This document shows, in pieces, positions 43,774 to 51,567 of a stretch of DNA of 64,000 nt; position 1 is the stretch's first letter, and each line of letters opens with the position of its first letter. The DNA lies in contig DATGID010000054.1 in assembly GCA_035307385.1 (NCBI GenBank), positions 52,812 to 116,811 of the forward strand. The letters are read 5' to 3'. The position numbers and the translations under genes are program-made. The notes beneath the pieces were generated by a model that was not told the origin of the DNA, made no database searches, and saw only the letters and a list, made by a program, of their open reading frames with translations. Origin of the DNA: DATBHW01 sp035307385. GTDB taxonomy: Bacteria; Chloroflexota; Ktedonobacteria; Ktedonobacterales; DATBGS01.

Positions 43774-44355
43774 ATGAGTCTTTATACCCTGGCGCTGTTT
43801 GCCCATATCCTGGGCGTTCTGGGCGTCTTTGTCGGCATTGCCCTTGACTGGGCGACCATCCTGCGCCTGCGCCGGGCGCAGACCGTGGCGCTGGCACGCG
43901 AGGTGACCGTCCTGGTCGGTTTCCAGACGCGGCTCATCCAGATTTCCGCGCTGCTGCTGCTCGTCGCGGGTATCTATATGACGGTGACGGCGTGGGATAA
44001 AGGTACGGCTTGGATTCTGTTCTCGCTGGTCGCGCTGATTGTGATGGGCGCGCTGAGCGGCGGGATACATGGTCGTCGGCTCGCGGCCATCCGCAAGGCA
44101 GCGGCGGGCGCTTCAGATGGCATGATTCCGTCCGAGCTTCAGCGCCGGATGGCTGACCCTGTCCTGTTGATTTCGGTGCAGACGGCGGTGATGGTTGGTC
44201 TGGGGGCGGTCTTCCTGATGACCACCAAGCCAGACTGGCTCGGCTCGCTGATTGCGCTGGCGGTGGCCGTCGTCCTGGGCGTGCTTTCCGCGCAGCTCTG
44301 GCGTCGCCCCCGCGAGGCCAGAGCACAGGTTGCGGAAGCGCAGCCCGGCTCATAG
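43774..44355 (+). CDS. DUF2269-like integral membrane protein
   Basis: A 193-residue protein with four or five hydrophobic segments. MSLYTLALFAHILGVLGVF with an early histidine in the first helix, and further segments at about 50-70, 80-100, 130-150 and 155-175, fit DUF2269-type membrane proteins of unknown function. It starts 16 bp after the sigma gene with AAAGGAAG as ribosome site, so it is likely in the same transcript and under the same promoter. A long hairpin follows it. Confidence 0.7.
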   Translation: MSLYTLALFAHILGVLGVFVGIALDWATILRLRRAQTVALAREVTVLVGFQTRLIQISALLLLVAGIYMTVTAWDKGTAWILFSLVALIVMGALSGGIHGRRLAAIRKAAAGASDGMIPSELQRRMADPVLLISVQTAVMVGLGAVFLMTTKPDWLGSLIALAVAVVLGVLSAQLWRRPREARAQVAEAQPGS

Positions 44356-44367
44356 GGAAGTACAGCG

Positions 44368-44419
44368 GAAAGAGGGACTCAATCCCAGCAGTAAGCTGCT
44401 GGGATTGAGTCCCTCTTTC
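44368..44419. terminator. 24-bp perfect hairpin between convergent genes
   Basis: The arms 44368-44391 and 44396-44419 are perfectly complementary over 24 bases with a four-base loop (TAAG). The hairpin lies between the ends of the DUF2269-like gene (44355) and the MarR gene (44436). The A/T-rich outer ends give a short T-containing tail on both strands, as expected for a bidirectional terminator. Confidence 0.85.
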
Positions 44420-44435
44420 CTTGCTTTCTCCTGTG

Positions 44436-44939
44436 CTATTTCGATTCCTCTTGCTCCTCAGTTGCTTCCGCACCAGACACCTCACGGAGCCTGGCAGTCT
44501 CGTTTTGGAGAATCTGCCCCACACGCACGGCAAACTCATGGAGGAAGGCCAGTTCCTCGGTCGTGTACTGCTCAAAGAGGTGAGACATAGCGTGATCAAG
44601 TGGGGCAAAGAGGCCAGCAACCTCTTCTGCTCGCCCTGAAAGCGGCCTCACCAGAATTTTCCGGCGATCCAAAGGGTCTCGCTCTCGTTGCACAAACCCG
44701 GCTTGTTCCAGCCGATCAAGGACCGTGGTCACTGCCGCTGTGGTGAGTCCGGTCAACTCGGCTAACCGACCTGGTGTCAGCCTCGTTTCCCCGCGCGCCA
44801 GGTCCAGGCACTTCAGGTCAGTCACATTCAATCCCAGGCGTTGGGCCACCGCTTGATGAAACAGGAGCGTATAGGCGCTCAGTTGCCGCCCGAACTGCTC
44901 ATTGACGGCCTGTTGCAGATGAGTGCGTTCCCTTGACAA
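44436..44939 (-). CDS. MarR-family transcriptional regulator
   Basis: A 167-residue winged-helix regulator. LTPGRLAELTGLTTAAVTTV is the recognition HTH, followed by LDRLEQAGFVQRERDPLDRR and KILVRPLSGRAEEV, the beta wing with the D-x-R-R signature. It starts with TTG at 44939, just after GGGAGGGG; this codon overlaps the -35 box of the divergent monooxygenase promoter. It most likely represses the FAD monooxygenase gene at 45085 and is released by an aromatic ligand; that is the family's usual behaviour, not shown directly. Confidence 0.9.
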   Translation of the reverse strand: MSRERTHLQQAVNEQFGRQLSAYTLLFHQAVAQRLGLNVTDLKCLDLARGETRLTPGRLAELTGLTTAAVTTVLDRLEQAGFVQRERDPLDRRKILVRPLSGRAEEVAGLFAPLDHAMSHLFEQYTTEELAFLHEFAVRVGQILQNETARLREVSGAEATEEQEESK

Positions 44940-44962
44940 AGGTCCCCTCCCTCGGCTATAAT
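44933..44962 (+). promoter_or_regulatory. Consensus sigma-70 promoter of the FAD monooxygenase
   Basis: TTGACA at 44933-44938 and TATAAT at 44957-44962, both perfect matches, with an 18-base spacer. Predicted start near 44969. The -35 box overlaps the MarR start codon, so repressor translation and this promoter share sequence. Confidence 0.8.
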
Positions 44963-44973
44963 TTAGATATTCT

Positions 44974-44996
44974 GATATTTAGAAAATCTAGATATC
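44974..44996. promoter_or_regulatory. Probable MarR operator
   Basis: GATATTTAGA (44974-44983) and TCTAGATATC (44987-44996) form an inverted repeat with one mismatch and a three-base spacer. The related half-site TTTAGATAT begins at 44962. It sits immediately downstream of the -10 box, where a bound dimer would block transcription. Confidence 0.65.
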
Positions 44997-45084
44997 AAGA
45001 AATCGAGTGGATACCTTCACAGTATAGCACAGGAGCGCGGCAGAGAACATCTGCTGCGCTCGTAAAGGAAAGGAGCCACACGCT

Positions 45085-46728
45085 ATGGATGCTGAACTGA
45101 GAACTGATGAAACGCTACAGGTGCCGGTCCTGATTGTGGGCGGGTCGCTGGTGGGACTCTCCATGTCACTCTTCTTAAGCTGGCAGGGCGTTTCGTCCTT
45201 GCTGGTGGAGCGCCACCCGGAACTGGCCCGTTTGCCCCGCGCCCGCGCCATCAATCCCCGGGCGATGGAACTGTTCCGCATGGTGGGGCTGGAGGACACC
45301 ATCCGCGCGGCCCAATCGCCCACAGCAGGCAACACAGAGATGCTGCGTGTCGAGTCGCTCACTGGGCGAGAACTGATGCGGATCAACGAGGGTGGCCCGG
45401 CCAACACGCCCGCCGCCTCTCCTACAAGCTGGTGCCTGATTGATCAGGATCATCTCGAACCCATTCTGTACGCCCACGCGCAGCAGATGGGCGGCGCATT
45501 TCGTTTCAATACTGAATTGGTCTCGTTTACCCAGGACGAGGCGGGCGTTTCGGCCCTCATTCGCGAGCGAACGACGGGGAACGTCCACCAGGTGCGCGCC
45601 CGCTATTTGATTGCCGCTGATGGCGCGCACAGCCAGGTGCGCCAGACGCTCGGCATTGCCACCCAGGGGCCGGGAACCATCGCGCAGGTTATCACCGTCA
45701 ACTTTGAAGCGGACTTGCATGAAGCGCTTCAGGGGCGACGCATCATGCTGTGCTATGTCAACAATCCCGCGCTCCCCGATGGGCAAGGTATGCTGACTCC
45801 GATTGATAATCAGCGGCTATGGAACTTCAATACCGCGATTCATCCAGAGCGTGGGGAACGGCGCGAGGACCTGAGCGATGCACGCTGCATTGAACTGATT
45901 CGCCTCGCTGTAGGCATCCCCGATCTGGCAGTCACCATCCTGCCTGCCTATCCCTGGGACCCGGTGAAGGTCGGTATCTGGGAACTGGCGGCCCGCTTTG
46001 CGGAGCACTACCGCAAGGAGCGGGTCTTTCTGGTCGGCGATGCGGCGCATACCGTCCTGCCGAGTGGGTCGATGGGGGCCGGGACAGGCATTCAAGACAG
46101 TTTCAACCTCGCCTGGAAACTGGCGCTCGTGCTGGCAGACAAGGCTGGTCCCGCGCTGCTGGACTCGTATGAGGATGAACGCAGCCCGATGGGCACCCTC
46201 GTCGTGGAGCAAACGCAGCAGCGCTTTTTCTCGCGCACAGGCAGCCAGGAGAGCACCCTGGTGGATGATGCCTCGTTGATCTTCGGGTTTCGCTACCGCA
46301 GCCAGGCGGTGCTGCTCGAACCGGGAGCAGAGACCGCCCCGCTTACGCAGCATCCCAGTACCTTGCGCGGCGAGCCAGGAACGCGCGCCCCGCATCTCGT
46401 CTTAGAGCACAACGGCTCGCGGCTTTCGACCATTGATCTCTTTAAGTCTGGCTGGACCCTGCTTAGTGGGGCTTCCTCTGCCGGGTGGGACGAGGCCGCA
46501 GAGCGGCTGGCGCACCGGCTGGACCTCGTGTTGACGGCCCATGTCATTGGCACCCAAAAGGGTCTTACTGATGTGGAAGGCCGGTTCTCTCAGGTGTATG
46601 GCATTGGGGAGACCGGGGCCGTCCTCGTGCGGCCAGATGGCTTTGTCGCCTGGCGCACAATCAAATCTAGTGCCGAAGGAGAGCAGGAACTTGAGCACGC
46701 CTTGAGGTGCCTGCTGAGTCTTCTGTGA
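45085..46728 (+). CDS. FAD-dependent monooxygenase (aromatic ring hydroxylase type)
   Basis: A 547-residue class A flavoprotein monooxygenase of the PheA/TfdB/polyketide hydroxylase group. VLIVGGSLVGLSMSLFLSW (about 15-33) is the G-x-G-x-x-G FAD motif, RARAINPRAMELFRMVGL follows, RYLIAADGAHSQVRQTLGI holds the D-G motif binding FAD and NADPH, and VFLVGDAAHTVLPSGSMGAG with GIQDSFNLAWKLALV is the second FAD motif. The C-terminal thioredoxin-like domain (about 420-547) is typical. It oxidises a phenolic substrate with NADPH and oxygen. A hairpin at 46760-46803 follows. Confidence 0.92.
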   Translation: MDAELRTDETLQVPVLIVGGSLVGLSMSLFLSWQGVSSLLVERHPELARLPRARAINPRAMELFRMVGLEDTIRAAQSPTAGNTEMLRVESLTGRELMRINEGGPANTPAASPTSWCLIDQDHLEPILYAHAQQMGGAFRFNTELVSFTQDEAGVSALIRERTTGNVHQVRARYLIAADGAHSQVRQTLGIATQGPGTIAQVITVNFEADLHEALQGRRIMLCYVNNPALPDGQGMLTPIDNQRLWNFNTAIHPERGERREDLSDARCIELIRLAVGIPDLAVTILPAYPWDPVKVGIWELAARFAEHYRKERVFLVGDAAHTVLPSGSMGAGTGIQDSFNLAWKLALVLADKAGPALLDSYEDERSPMGTLVVEQTQQRFFSRTGSQESTLVDDASLIFGFRYRSQAVLLEPGAETAPLTQHPSTLRGEPGTRAPHLVLEHNGSRLSTIDLFKSGWTLLSGASSAGWDEAAERLAHRLDLVLTAHVIGTQKGLTDVEGRFSQVYGIGETGAVLVRPDGFVAWRTIKSSAEGEQELEHALRCLLSLL

Positions 46729-46759
46729 GCCAACGTCCCAACCTACCCTGATGAGGTCA

Positions 46760-46803
46760 CCTTCAGCCAGCGGTGGAACGCGCAAAACATCGCTGGCTGA
46801 AGG
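46760..46803. terminator. 13-bp hairpin between convergent genes
   Basis: CCTTCAGCCAGCG (46760-46772) pairs with CGCTGGCTGAAGG (46791-46803) around an 18-base loop, between the ends of the monooxygenase gene (46728) and the 301-residue hypothetical gene (46841). Confidence 0.65.
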
Positions 46804-46840
46804 CAAGCAGCTTCTTTTTGAGGAGAAGGAGGCTGCCTTC

Positions 46841-47746
46841 TCAGACGCGCTGCAAGGCCCCAAGCGGTTCACAGAAGCGAACAAAGGTAATGAGCATAGC
46901 CAGTTCGCGCAAGGGATGGGTAGATAGTAGGGTCGCGCCATCGCTCACAGCATGGCGTGTGGGCGCAATATGGTTGGAGAGGCGCGCAAGATGTGCCGCC
47001 TCGGCCTGGCTCAGACAAGGGAATGGCAAGCTGGCACTCCGCTGTTGAGCGCTTCCTTCTTGTGATGAGCGCTCGTCTTCGGCCTCTTCTGAAGCCTCCG
47101 ACACATCCTCGGTGATCTCCGAAGCGCTCTCTGCCCCTTCGGCGGCGTCAAGCAGGTCCTCAGGATGGTCAGTGAAGCTGTGACCCAGGGCCGCGCCTTG
47201 CTCAAAAATTTCTTCGTAGGCGGCAAGCGCATTGGTAAGCGGTTCCCAGAGTTCAAGTTTAATGCCGCGCCGCCGGTTATTCATCTCCAACGACGCGCGA
47301 TGAATGGCTACCTGACCGTCCTGCACAGTCAGGTCAAGCGCCATGGTGTGGCTGCCAAAATCTCCATAATCACGGCGAAGTTCGCTAAAAATGCTGAGGT
47401 ACTTCTCTGAAAAGAAGGTCTGGCCGCTTTCCAGCAGCGTGACAACTGGCTCGCCCGCAAAGGTGATGTCTGCGCCGGTGCAGACGCGGCTAAAACTGAT
47501 GTTGCCCAGGCGACTACACTGGAGGCCAATTTCATTGAGCGCACGCAAGAAGAGGTGGTCGAGCGCGGGGTCTGGTGGATAGGGAGGCTGGGTACTGGGA
47601 CTCTTCGGGGCATCAGCAGGGTCAGGCAGGTCGAGCGAGCACGTATGCGTGCTTTCATCGCTCGCCAGCCACCCATCGACGCCAATGCTGTACCAGGCTG
47701 CCCACAGTTCAATCAATCGCCGTAAGTCTGTAAAGTGTATCTCCAT
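46841..47746 (-). CDS. Hypothetical protein with a Glu/Ser-rich acidic segment
   Basis: A 301-residue protein not recognised. The start at 47746 (MEIHFTDLRRLIELWAAWY) follows AAGGGG. The first two thirds look like a folded alpha/beta domain of unknown type (GEPVVTLLESGQTFFSEKY, MNNRRRGIKLELWEPL). Residues about 205-250 are strongly acidic and serine-rich (for example EGAESASEITEDVSEASEE), likely disordered. The last 45 residues are hydrophobic-helical. No signal peptide or membrane helix is evident. Its neighbours (monooxygenase, DUF5667 protein) give no functional hint. Confidence 0.75.
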   Translation of the reverse strand: MEIHFTDLRRLIELWAAWYSIGVDGWLASDESTHTCSLDLPDPADAPKSPSTQPPYPPDPALDHLFLRALNEIGLQCSRLGNISFSRVCTGADITFAGEPVVTLLESGQTFFSEKYLSIFSELRRDYGDFGSHTMALDLTVQDGQVAIHRASLEMNNRRRGIKLELWEPLTNALAAYEEIFEQGAALGHSFTDHPEDLLDAAEGAESASEITEDVSEASEEAEDERSSQEGSAQQRSASLPFPCLSQAEAAHLARLSNHIAPTRHAVSDGATLLSTHPLRELAMLITFVRFCEPLGALQRV

Positions 47747-47979
47747 CTGCTTGTGTATCCCCTTGCAACAATGCTCATGCCATGATAGCATCTGCGTGAG
47801 AGCAGTGTACCTTCGATGAGTATATCCCTTCCCTGCTGGCTTGGTCTTTCTTCTACCAGGCGAGAGATCGCGCTGTGTGCAACGCGCTGTGCAGCCGTTA
47901 TTGAAGCCTTGTGCGGCCCGCAGGTGACGACCCAACAGTCCTCCTTTGTATGGATTGAAGGAGCGCACCCTGAAACGAG

Positions 47980-49065
47980 CTAGTGATGTGGGGTGGGTGT
48001 GCTGGTCGGCTTGCCTCCGCCATTGCCACCCCCGTTGCCATTGCCACCTCCATTGCCGCCGCTATCAGAGGCCGTATGCAGCGTAATTGCGGTCGTCTGG
48101 GCAACGGTGCCATCAGGATTCATAATGCCGATGCTGTGGGGATGTAGCTCGCCTTTCCAGTCTGTAGTGAACAGATAGCGACCATCCTGGGGGGAGCCAG
48201 AGGCCGTGACCAGTTTTCCATCCACCAGCAACTCTGCCCCAACTTGCAGGTCATCGCCACTGATGCTGATGTTTGCCTGTCCATTGGCGTGGGCTGGCAA
48301 GGTCAGGTCTACGTGCGTCAGGTACGGCACCGTATCACCGAGTTGCCCTAACTCATCGGTCGTTGACTGCCGTTCCGGCACCGCCAACTGGAGCAAGAGG
48401 GTGCGCAACGTGTGGCGGGCATCGGTCTGCAAGGTAGTGAGTTCTCCCGCGAGTCGGCTCTGGTCTTGCCCGGCAGGGAGAGCAGCAACTTCCTGAGCCG
48501 CCTTCTTAAACTGCTGGTCGAAGTCTGCAAGCGCCTGGCGGTACGGTTCAGCATGGGCAGGGTCTGCGAGGCCGGGCAGGGCATTCAATTGGTCGCGGGC
48601 CGATTGCAAATCCTGTTCCGCCTGATTGGTGGGCGGGCCAGAGAGGGAGGCTTGAGCCTGCTGCTCCCAGTGCTTGAGCGCATAGAGCGGGTTCGCAGGG
48701 TTGGTTACCTGGGCGGCTGCCACCAGGACGCCGGTGCCCAGCAGGACGACGAGCAGGCACAGGCTCAGCGCTGCCGTCAGTGCCGGGTGGGCGAGCAAAG
48801 GCCGAGGGAGCCTGCTTTCCCACCAGCGGCGAGTCGAGCGCTGGCGCGGCAGGCGGTCCTGCCGCGCCAGCACACGTCGCTCTAAACGGTCGGCAAAATC
48901 GGGGTCCACCTGGAGTTGGGGAGCCTTTTGCAGCGAACGCGCCAGGGCAGCGAGCCTCTTCACCTCCTGGTCGCCTGTCGAACGATAGTCTTCCTGTTGT
49001 GCGCCAGGTCTGGCGCGACGCACCCGTTCGAGTTCCTGGTTGAGTTGTTCGGGCTGCGAGTTCAT
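47980..49065 (-). CDS. DUF5667-type single-pass protein (probable anti-sigma factor)
   Basis: A 361-residue protein coupled by a four-base overlap to the ECF sigma gene, which suggests it is the cognate anti-sigma factor. Residues 1-90 would be cytoplasmic. A single membrane helix (about 95-118, LTAALSLCLLVVLLGTGVLV) follows. The outer part has a DUF5667-like helical domain (NPLYALKHWEQQAQASL, LPGLADPAHAEPYRQAL), an Ig-like domain of about 70 residues near 265-330, and a glycine/asparagine-rich linker ending in TSTPTPHH. The same ending occurs on the secreted protein at 53727-54311. Confidence 0.82.
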   Translation of the reverse strand: MNSQPEQLNQELERVRRARPGAQQEDYRSTGDQEVKRLAALARSLQKAPQLQVDPDFADRLERRVLARQDRLPRQRSTRRWWESRLPRPLLAHPALTAALSLCLLVVLLGTGVLVAAAQVTNPANPLYALKHWEQQAQASLSGPPTNQAEQDLQSARDQLNALPGLADPAHAEPYRQALADFDQQFKKAAQEVAALPAGQDQSRLAGELTTLQTDARHTLRTLLLQLAVPERQSTTDELGQLGDTVPYLTHVDLTLPAHANGQANISISGDDLQVGAELLVDGKLVTASGSPQDGRYLFTTDWKGELHPHSIGIMNPDGTVAQTTAITLHTASDSGGNGGGNGNGGGNGGGKPTSTPTPHH

Positions 49066-49757
49066 GTCGAACCTCCCTGACGTTGTCTACTGGAAGGCAA
49101 GACTGGTCGAGAGACATGCTTCATCCGGAGGAAGCGATGCAAGCTCTGGAGGCCACGAAATTGAAGGGCTTTGATGGCGTTCCCTTTTTTCCCTAGCATC
49201 CGACCCACCGTCTCGACATCGTATCCCAGGATCAGGCGGCTCACCAGCACCTGGCGCTGCTCCTCGGTCAGTGCATTGATGGCCTCGACCACTTCCCGCC
49301 ATTCCTCGCGTGCCTCTGCCTGGAGGGCTGGATCGGCCACCAGAAGATAGGGTGTCAGGCGGTCCCCGTACCCCTGCGCTTCGTCTGGCTCCTCCCACGA
49401 GGAGGGGGTCAAAGACACGAGCGTTGGTTGATGCTCTCGTTTGCGATAATACCCCGCTACCGTGATCCGCGCGATCTGCAAGAGCCAGGCGACAAAGCTG
49501 GCTTCCTCGGTGGCACGCAGGCGACTGATCCCTTCAACCATCTGTAAGAAGACCTCAGAGGTTAAATCCTCGGCGGTGGCGCGGTCCGGGACACGCGCCG
49601 CAATATACCCAAACACCACCGGCAGAAACTGGCGATACAGGGCGCTCAGTGCGTCCGATTCCCCGCGTCGCGCCCGATCAAGCTGGCGTCCAAAGGATGA
49701 TGGCTGCTCAACCTGAGTGGAGGCGTCACTTCCAGCGCTCTGCCGCCAAGAAAACAT
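49062..49757 (-). CDS. ECF RNA polymerase sigma factor
   Basis: A sigma-70 family ECF protein of about 231 residues. Region 2: LYRQFLPVVFGYIAARVPD with RATAEDLTSEVFLQMVEGI. Region 4: INALTEEQRQVLVSRLILG and YDVETVGRMLGKKGNAIKA, then LQFRGLQSLHRFL. The start at 49757 (MFSWRQS) follows AAAGGG; a GTG at 49781 is possible. It forms a sigma/anti-sigma pair with the DUF5667 protein. It is divergent from the TadE/TadG operon, which is a plausible but unproven target. Confidence 0.9.
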   Translation of the reverse strand: MFSWRQSAGSDASTQVEQPSSFGRQLDRARRGESDALSALYRQFLPVVFGYIAARVPDRATAEDLTSEVFLQMVEGISRLRATEEASFVAWLLQIARITVAGYYRKREHQPTLVSLTPSSWEEPDEAQGYGDRLTPYLLVADPALQAEAREEWREVVEAINALTEEQRQVLVSRLILGYDVETVGRMLGKKGNAIKALQFRGLQSLHRFLRMKHVSRPVLPSSRQRQGGST

Positions 49758-50138
49758 CAGGGTCCCTTTCCCATTGCCCACCCGTGGGGAAGAGCGAGGA
49801 GGTCTGCTCTCATGGAGACCGTACTGAGAAGTGGCGACGGTCTGCTACAGCGAGAGAAAAACGCTGCTGCGCTCCAAAGGAGCAGATCCCCTAAGAGAGA
49901 GTTGTTATGAGCTCTAGTTTAGTTACGTGCAGACTGTGGAGCAAGACTTCTAGCCCTTTTGGGTGGGACAAGCGCTCTTTTTCCGATGAAGAGGGTTTGG
50001 CGTGCTGGGCCATAACCTTTTCCTCGCTCAGCGCAACTCCTCCTCTAGAAGAGGTGTCACCTGGATTGGTTTTACCGGCCCTGAATTGGGACAACCGCTG
50101 ATACCGCTTGCAGCAGTGTGAAGGAGGTGTGTTGAAGG
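49758..50138. other. Divergent intergenic region between the ECF sigma and tad genes
   Basis: About 380 bases without a convincing gene. Small inverted repeats are visible: AGACCGT (49816-49822) with ACGGTCT (49837-49843), and GCTCC-AAA-GGAGC near 49875. Short ORFs on both strands here overlap each other and look non-coding. Confidence 0.5.
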
Positions 50139-50858
50139 ATGCGCCGAAATATTGGAGAAGGATGGATGATGAGAGGTCGGTCGAGGCGGCTACGTGGCTT
50201 GCAGCGCGGCCAGGGTTTGCTGGAATTGGCGATGGTGCTGCCGTTTCTCCTGCTCATTCTGATCGGCGTCATTGACCTGGGGCGCGTGTTTTTTGCGTAT
50301 GCGGCCATCAGCAACGCCGCCTATGAAGCGGCGCGGCAGGCAGCCCGTGGAAGTTACCTTTATACTCCCTGCGTGCTCAATGGCGCAGGCACAGCCTGTG
50401 ACACGTCTGCCATGCAGCATCAACTCTGCCCCAGCACCGACTCGACCTATACGACCGATGCGCAGGCTGGTGGCATGTATCAGGTAACGACGATCTACGC
50501 CACCTTGCGTTGTGAACTGGGCAATCTGTTCCGAGACGCAGTAACGGACCCGACTGATTGTATCCTGCCACAGTCGCCTAATCCCACGATGCTGCTGCCT
50601 ACCATTGCCTCGCCCAGCGACTTGAGACCGCCTATTGGCGACGGCTGCATTGGCTGGGGCTACAACCTGAGTACCGATGCCAGCGGCGCCCAGGAAGTGA
50701 CGGTCACCGTCACCTATAATTTTACCTTCCTGGCACCGCTGCTGATCTTTGCGGGCAGCGCGACAAATGGCCTGACCCTGATACGGACCGTCTCTGTGGC
50801 GGTGCTGACTGCGCCAGGCAATCCCTATCCAACCCCCACTCCGAGCATAGGACCATAA
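50139..50858 (+). CDS. TadE-like pseudopilin family protein
   Basis: A 239-residue protein exposed outside the membrane. After a short basic N-terminus comes GQGLLELAMVLPFLLLILIG, the TadE membrane segment with the conserved glutamate; VIDLGRVFFAYAAISNAAY and EAARQAARG complete the TadE signature. The rest is an extracytoplasmic domain with several cysteines and a P/T-rich end (PYPTPTPS). The start at 50139 has AAGGAGG upstream, though an ATG at 50166 is possible. The next tad gene starts one base after its stop. Confidence 0.9.
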   Translation: MRRNIGEGWMMRGRSRRLRGLQRGQGLLELAMVLPFLLLILIGVIDLGRVFFAYAAISNAAYEAARQAARGSYLYTPCVLNGAGTACDTSAMQHQLCPSTDSTYTTDAQAGGMYQVTTIYATLRCELGNLFRDAVTDPTDCILPQSPNPTMLLPTIASPSDLRPPIGDGCIGWGYNLSTDASGAQEVTVTVTYNFTFLAPLLIFAGSATNGLTLIRTVSVAVLTAPGNPYPTPTPSIGP

Positions 50859-50859
50859 T

Positions 50860-51543
50860 ATGAATAAGTGGATATCTCCTCTCCTCCAGGGTGTCCAGGG
50901 TTCCATCTCCGCGTTTCCTCCCAAGAGTCGGCGGCAGACGGGCCAGGCATTAGTGGAGTTTTCTTTAACCATTGTCCTGTTGTTGACCGTGCTGATCGGT
51001 ATCTTGGAATTTGGACGGATCGTCTGGCTCTACGATACGCTTTCAAATCTCACGCGCGAGATAGCTCGCTATACCATAGCGGTACAGCACCAGCGCGAGT
51101 CAACCGGCACCATCACGACATCCGGCACCATCCTGGGCGATGTGGTGCCGATCTACGACACTGGCCTCGATTCGCATTACTTGATCCCTGGCAGCCTCGC
51201 CAGCATGGATAGCCTCCCGGCGCCTTCGCTTGCAACCGCTGGCATCTATATCAGCCCCGGGGATAGCTGTCGGACGCGCAGCGATAGTCTTCAGGCCGAC
51301 TCAGTCTTTGGTCCTAATGCCAGCGGCTTTAGCGGTCATCTGGATTGGTTTTCCTATGCGCGTGAGTATCAGAACTGCCAGGATGGCAGCAATAACCTAC
51401 CCGCGTTGCAGGCGATCCCTCCCGGCACAGCTACCCTGACGGTGGCTATCTATTATCCATTGCAGGCCGACGGTCTGATTCCTGGCTTTGGGCCAGTAAA
51501 TACGATTATCGCGACCGCCGAAACCACGATGTTCTTTGAATGA
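50860..51543 (+). CDS. TadE-like pseudopilin family protein
   Basis: A 227-residue second TadE-type protein. GQALVEFSLTIVLLLTVLIG is the membrane signature with its glutamate, then ILEFGRIVWLYDTLSNLTRE. The outer domain contains two cysteines (SCRTRSDS, REYQNCQDG) and no recognised fold. It begins immediately after the first TadE gene and is 24 bp before the TadG-like gene, so the three form one operon. TadE pseudopilins are normally accessory to Flp pili. Confidence 0.9.
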   Translation: MNKWISPLLQGVQGSISAFPPKSRRQTGQALVEFSLTIVLLLTVLIGILEFGRIVWLYDTLSNLTREIARYTIAVQHQRESTGTITTSGTILGDVVPIYDTGLDSHYLIPGSLASMDSLPAPSLATAGIYISPGDSCRTRSDSLQADSVFGPNASGFSGHLDWFSYAREYQNCQDGSNNLPALQAIPPGTATLTVAIYYPLQADGLIPGFGPVNTIIATAETTMFFE

Positions 51544-51567
51544 GCGAGCAGGTAGGCAGGGACCAAT

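Noticed and set aside
46804..46840. Second imperfect hairpin (GCAGC ... GCTGC) next to the terminator at 46760-46803
   Set aside because: Short stem with bulges; the adjacent 13-bp stem explains termination better.
49891..50094. Short minus-strand ORF in the ECF/tad intergenic region (MAQHAKPSSSEKERL from about 50013)
   Set aside because: A GAGG lies before the inner ATG, but the protein has no recognisable feature and an equally long ORF runs on the opposite strand.
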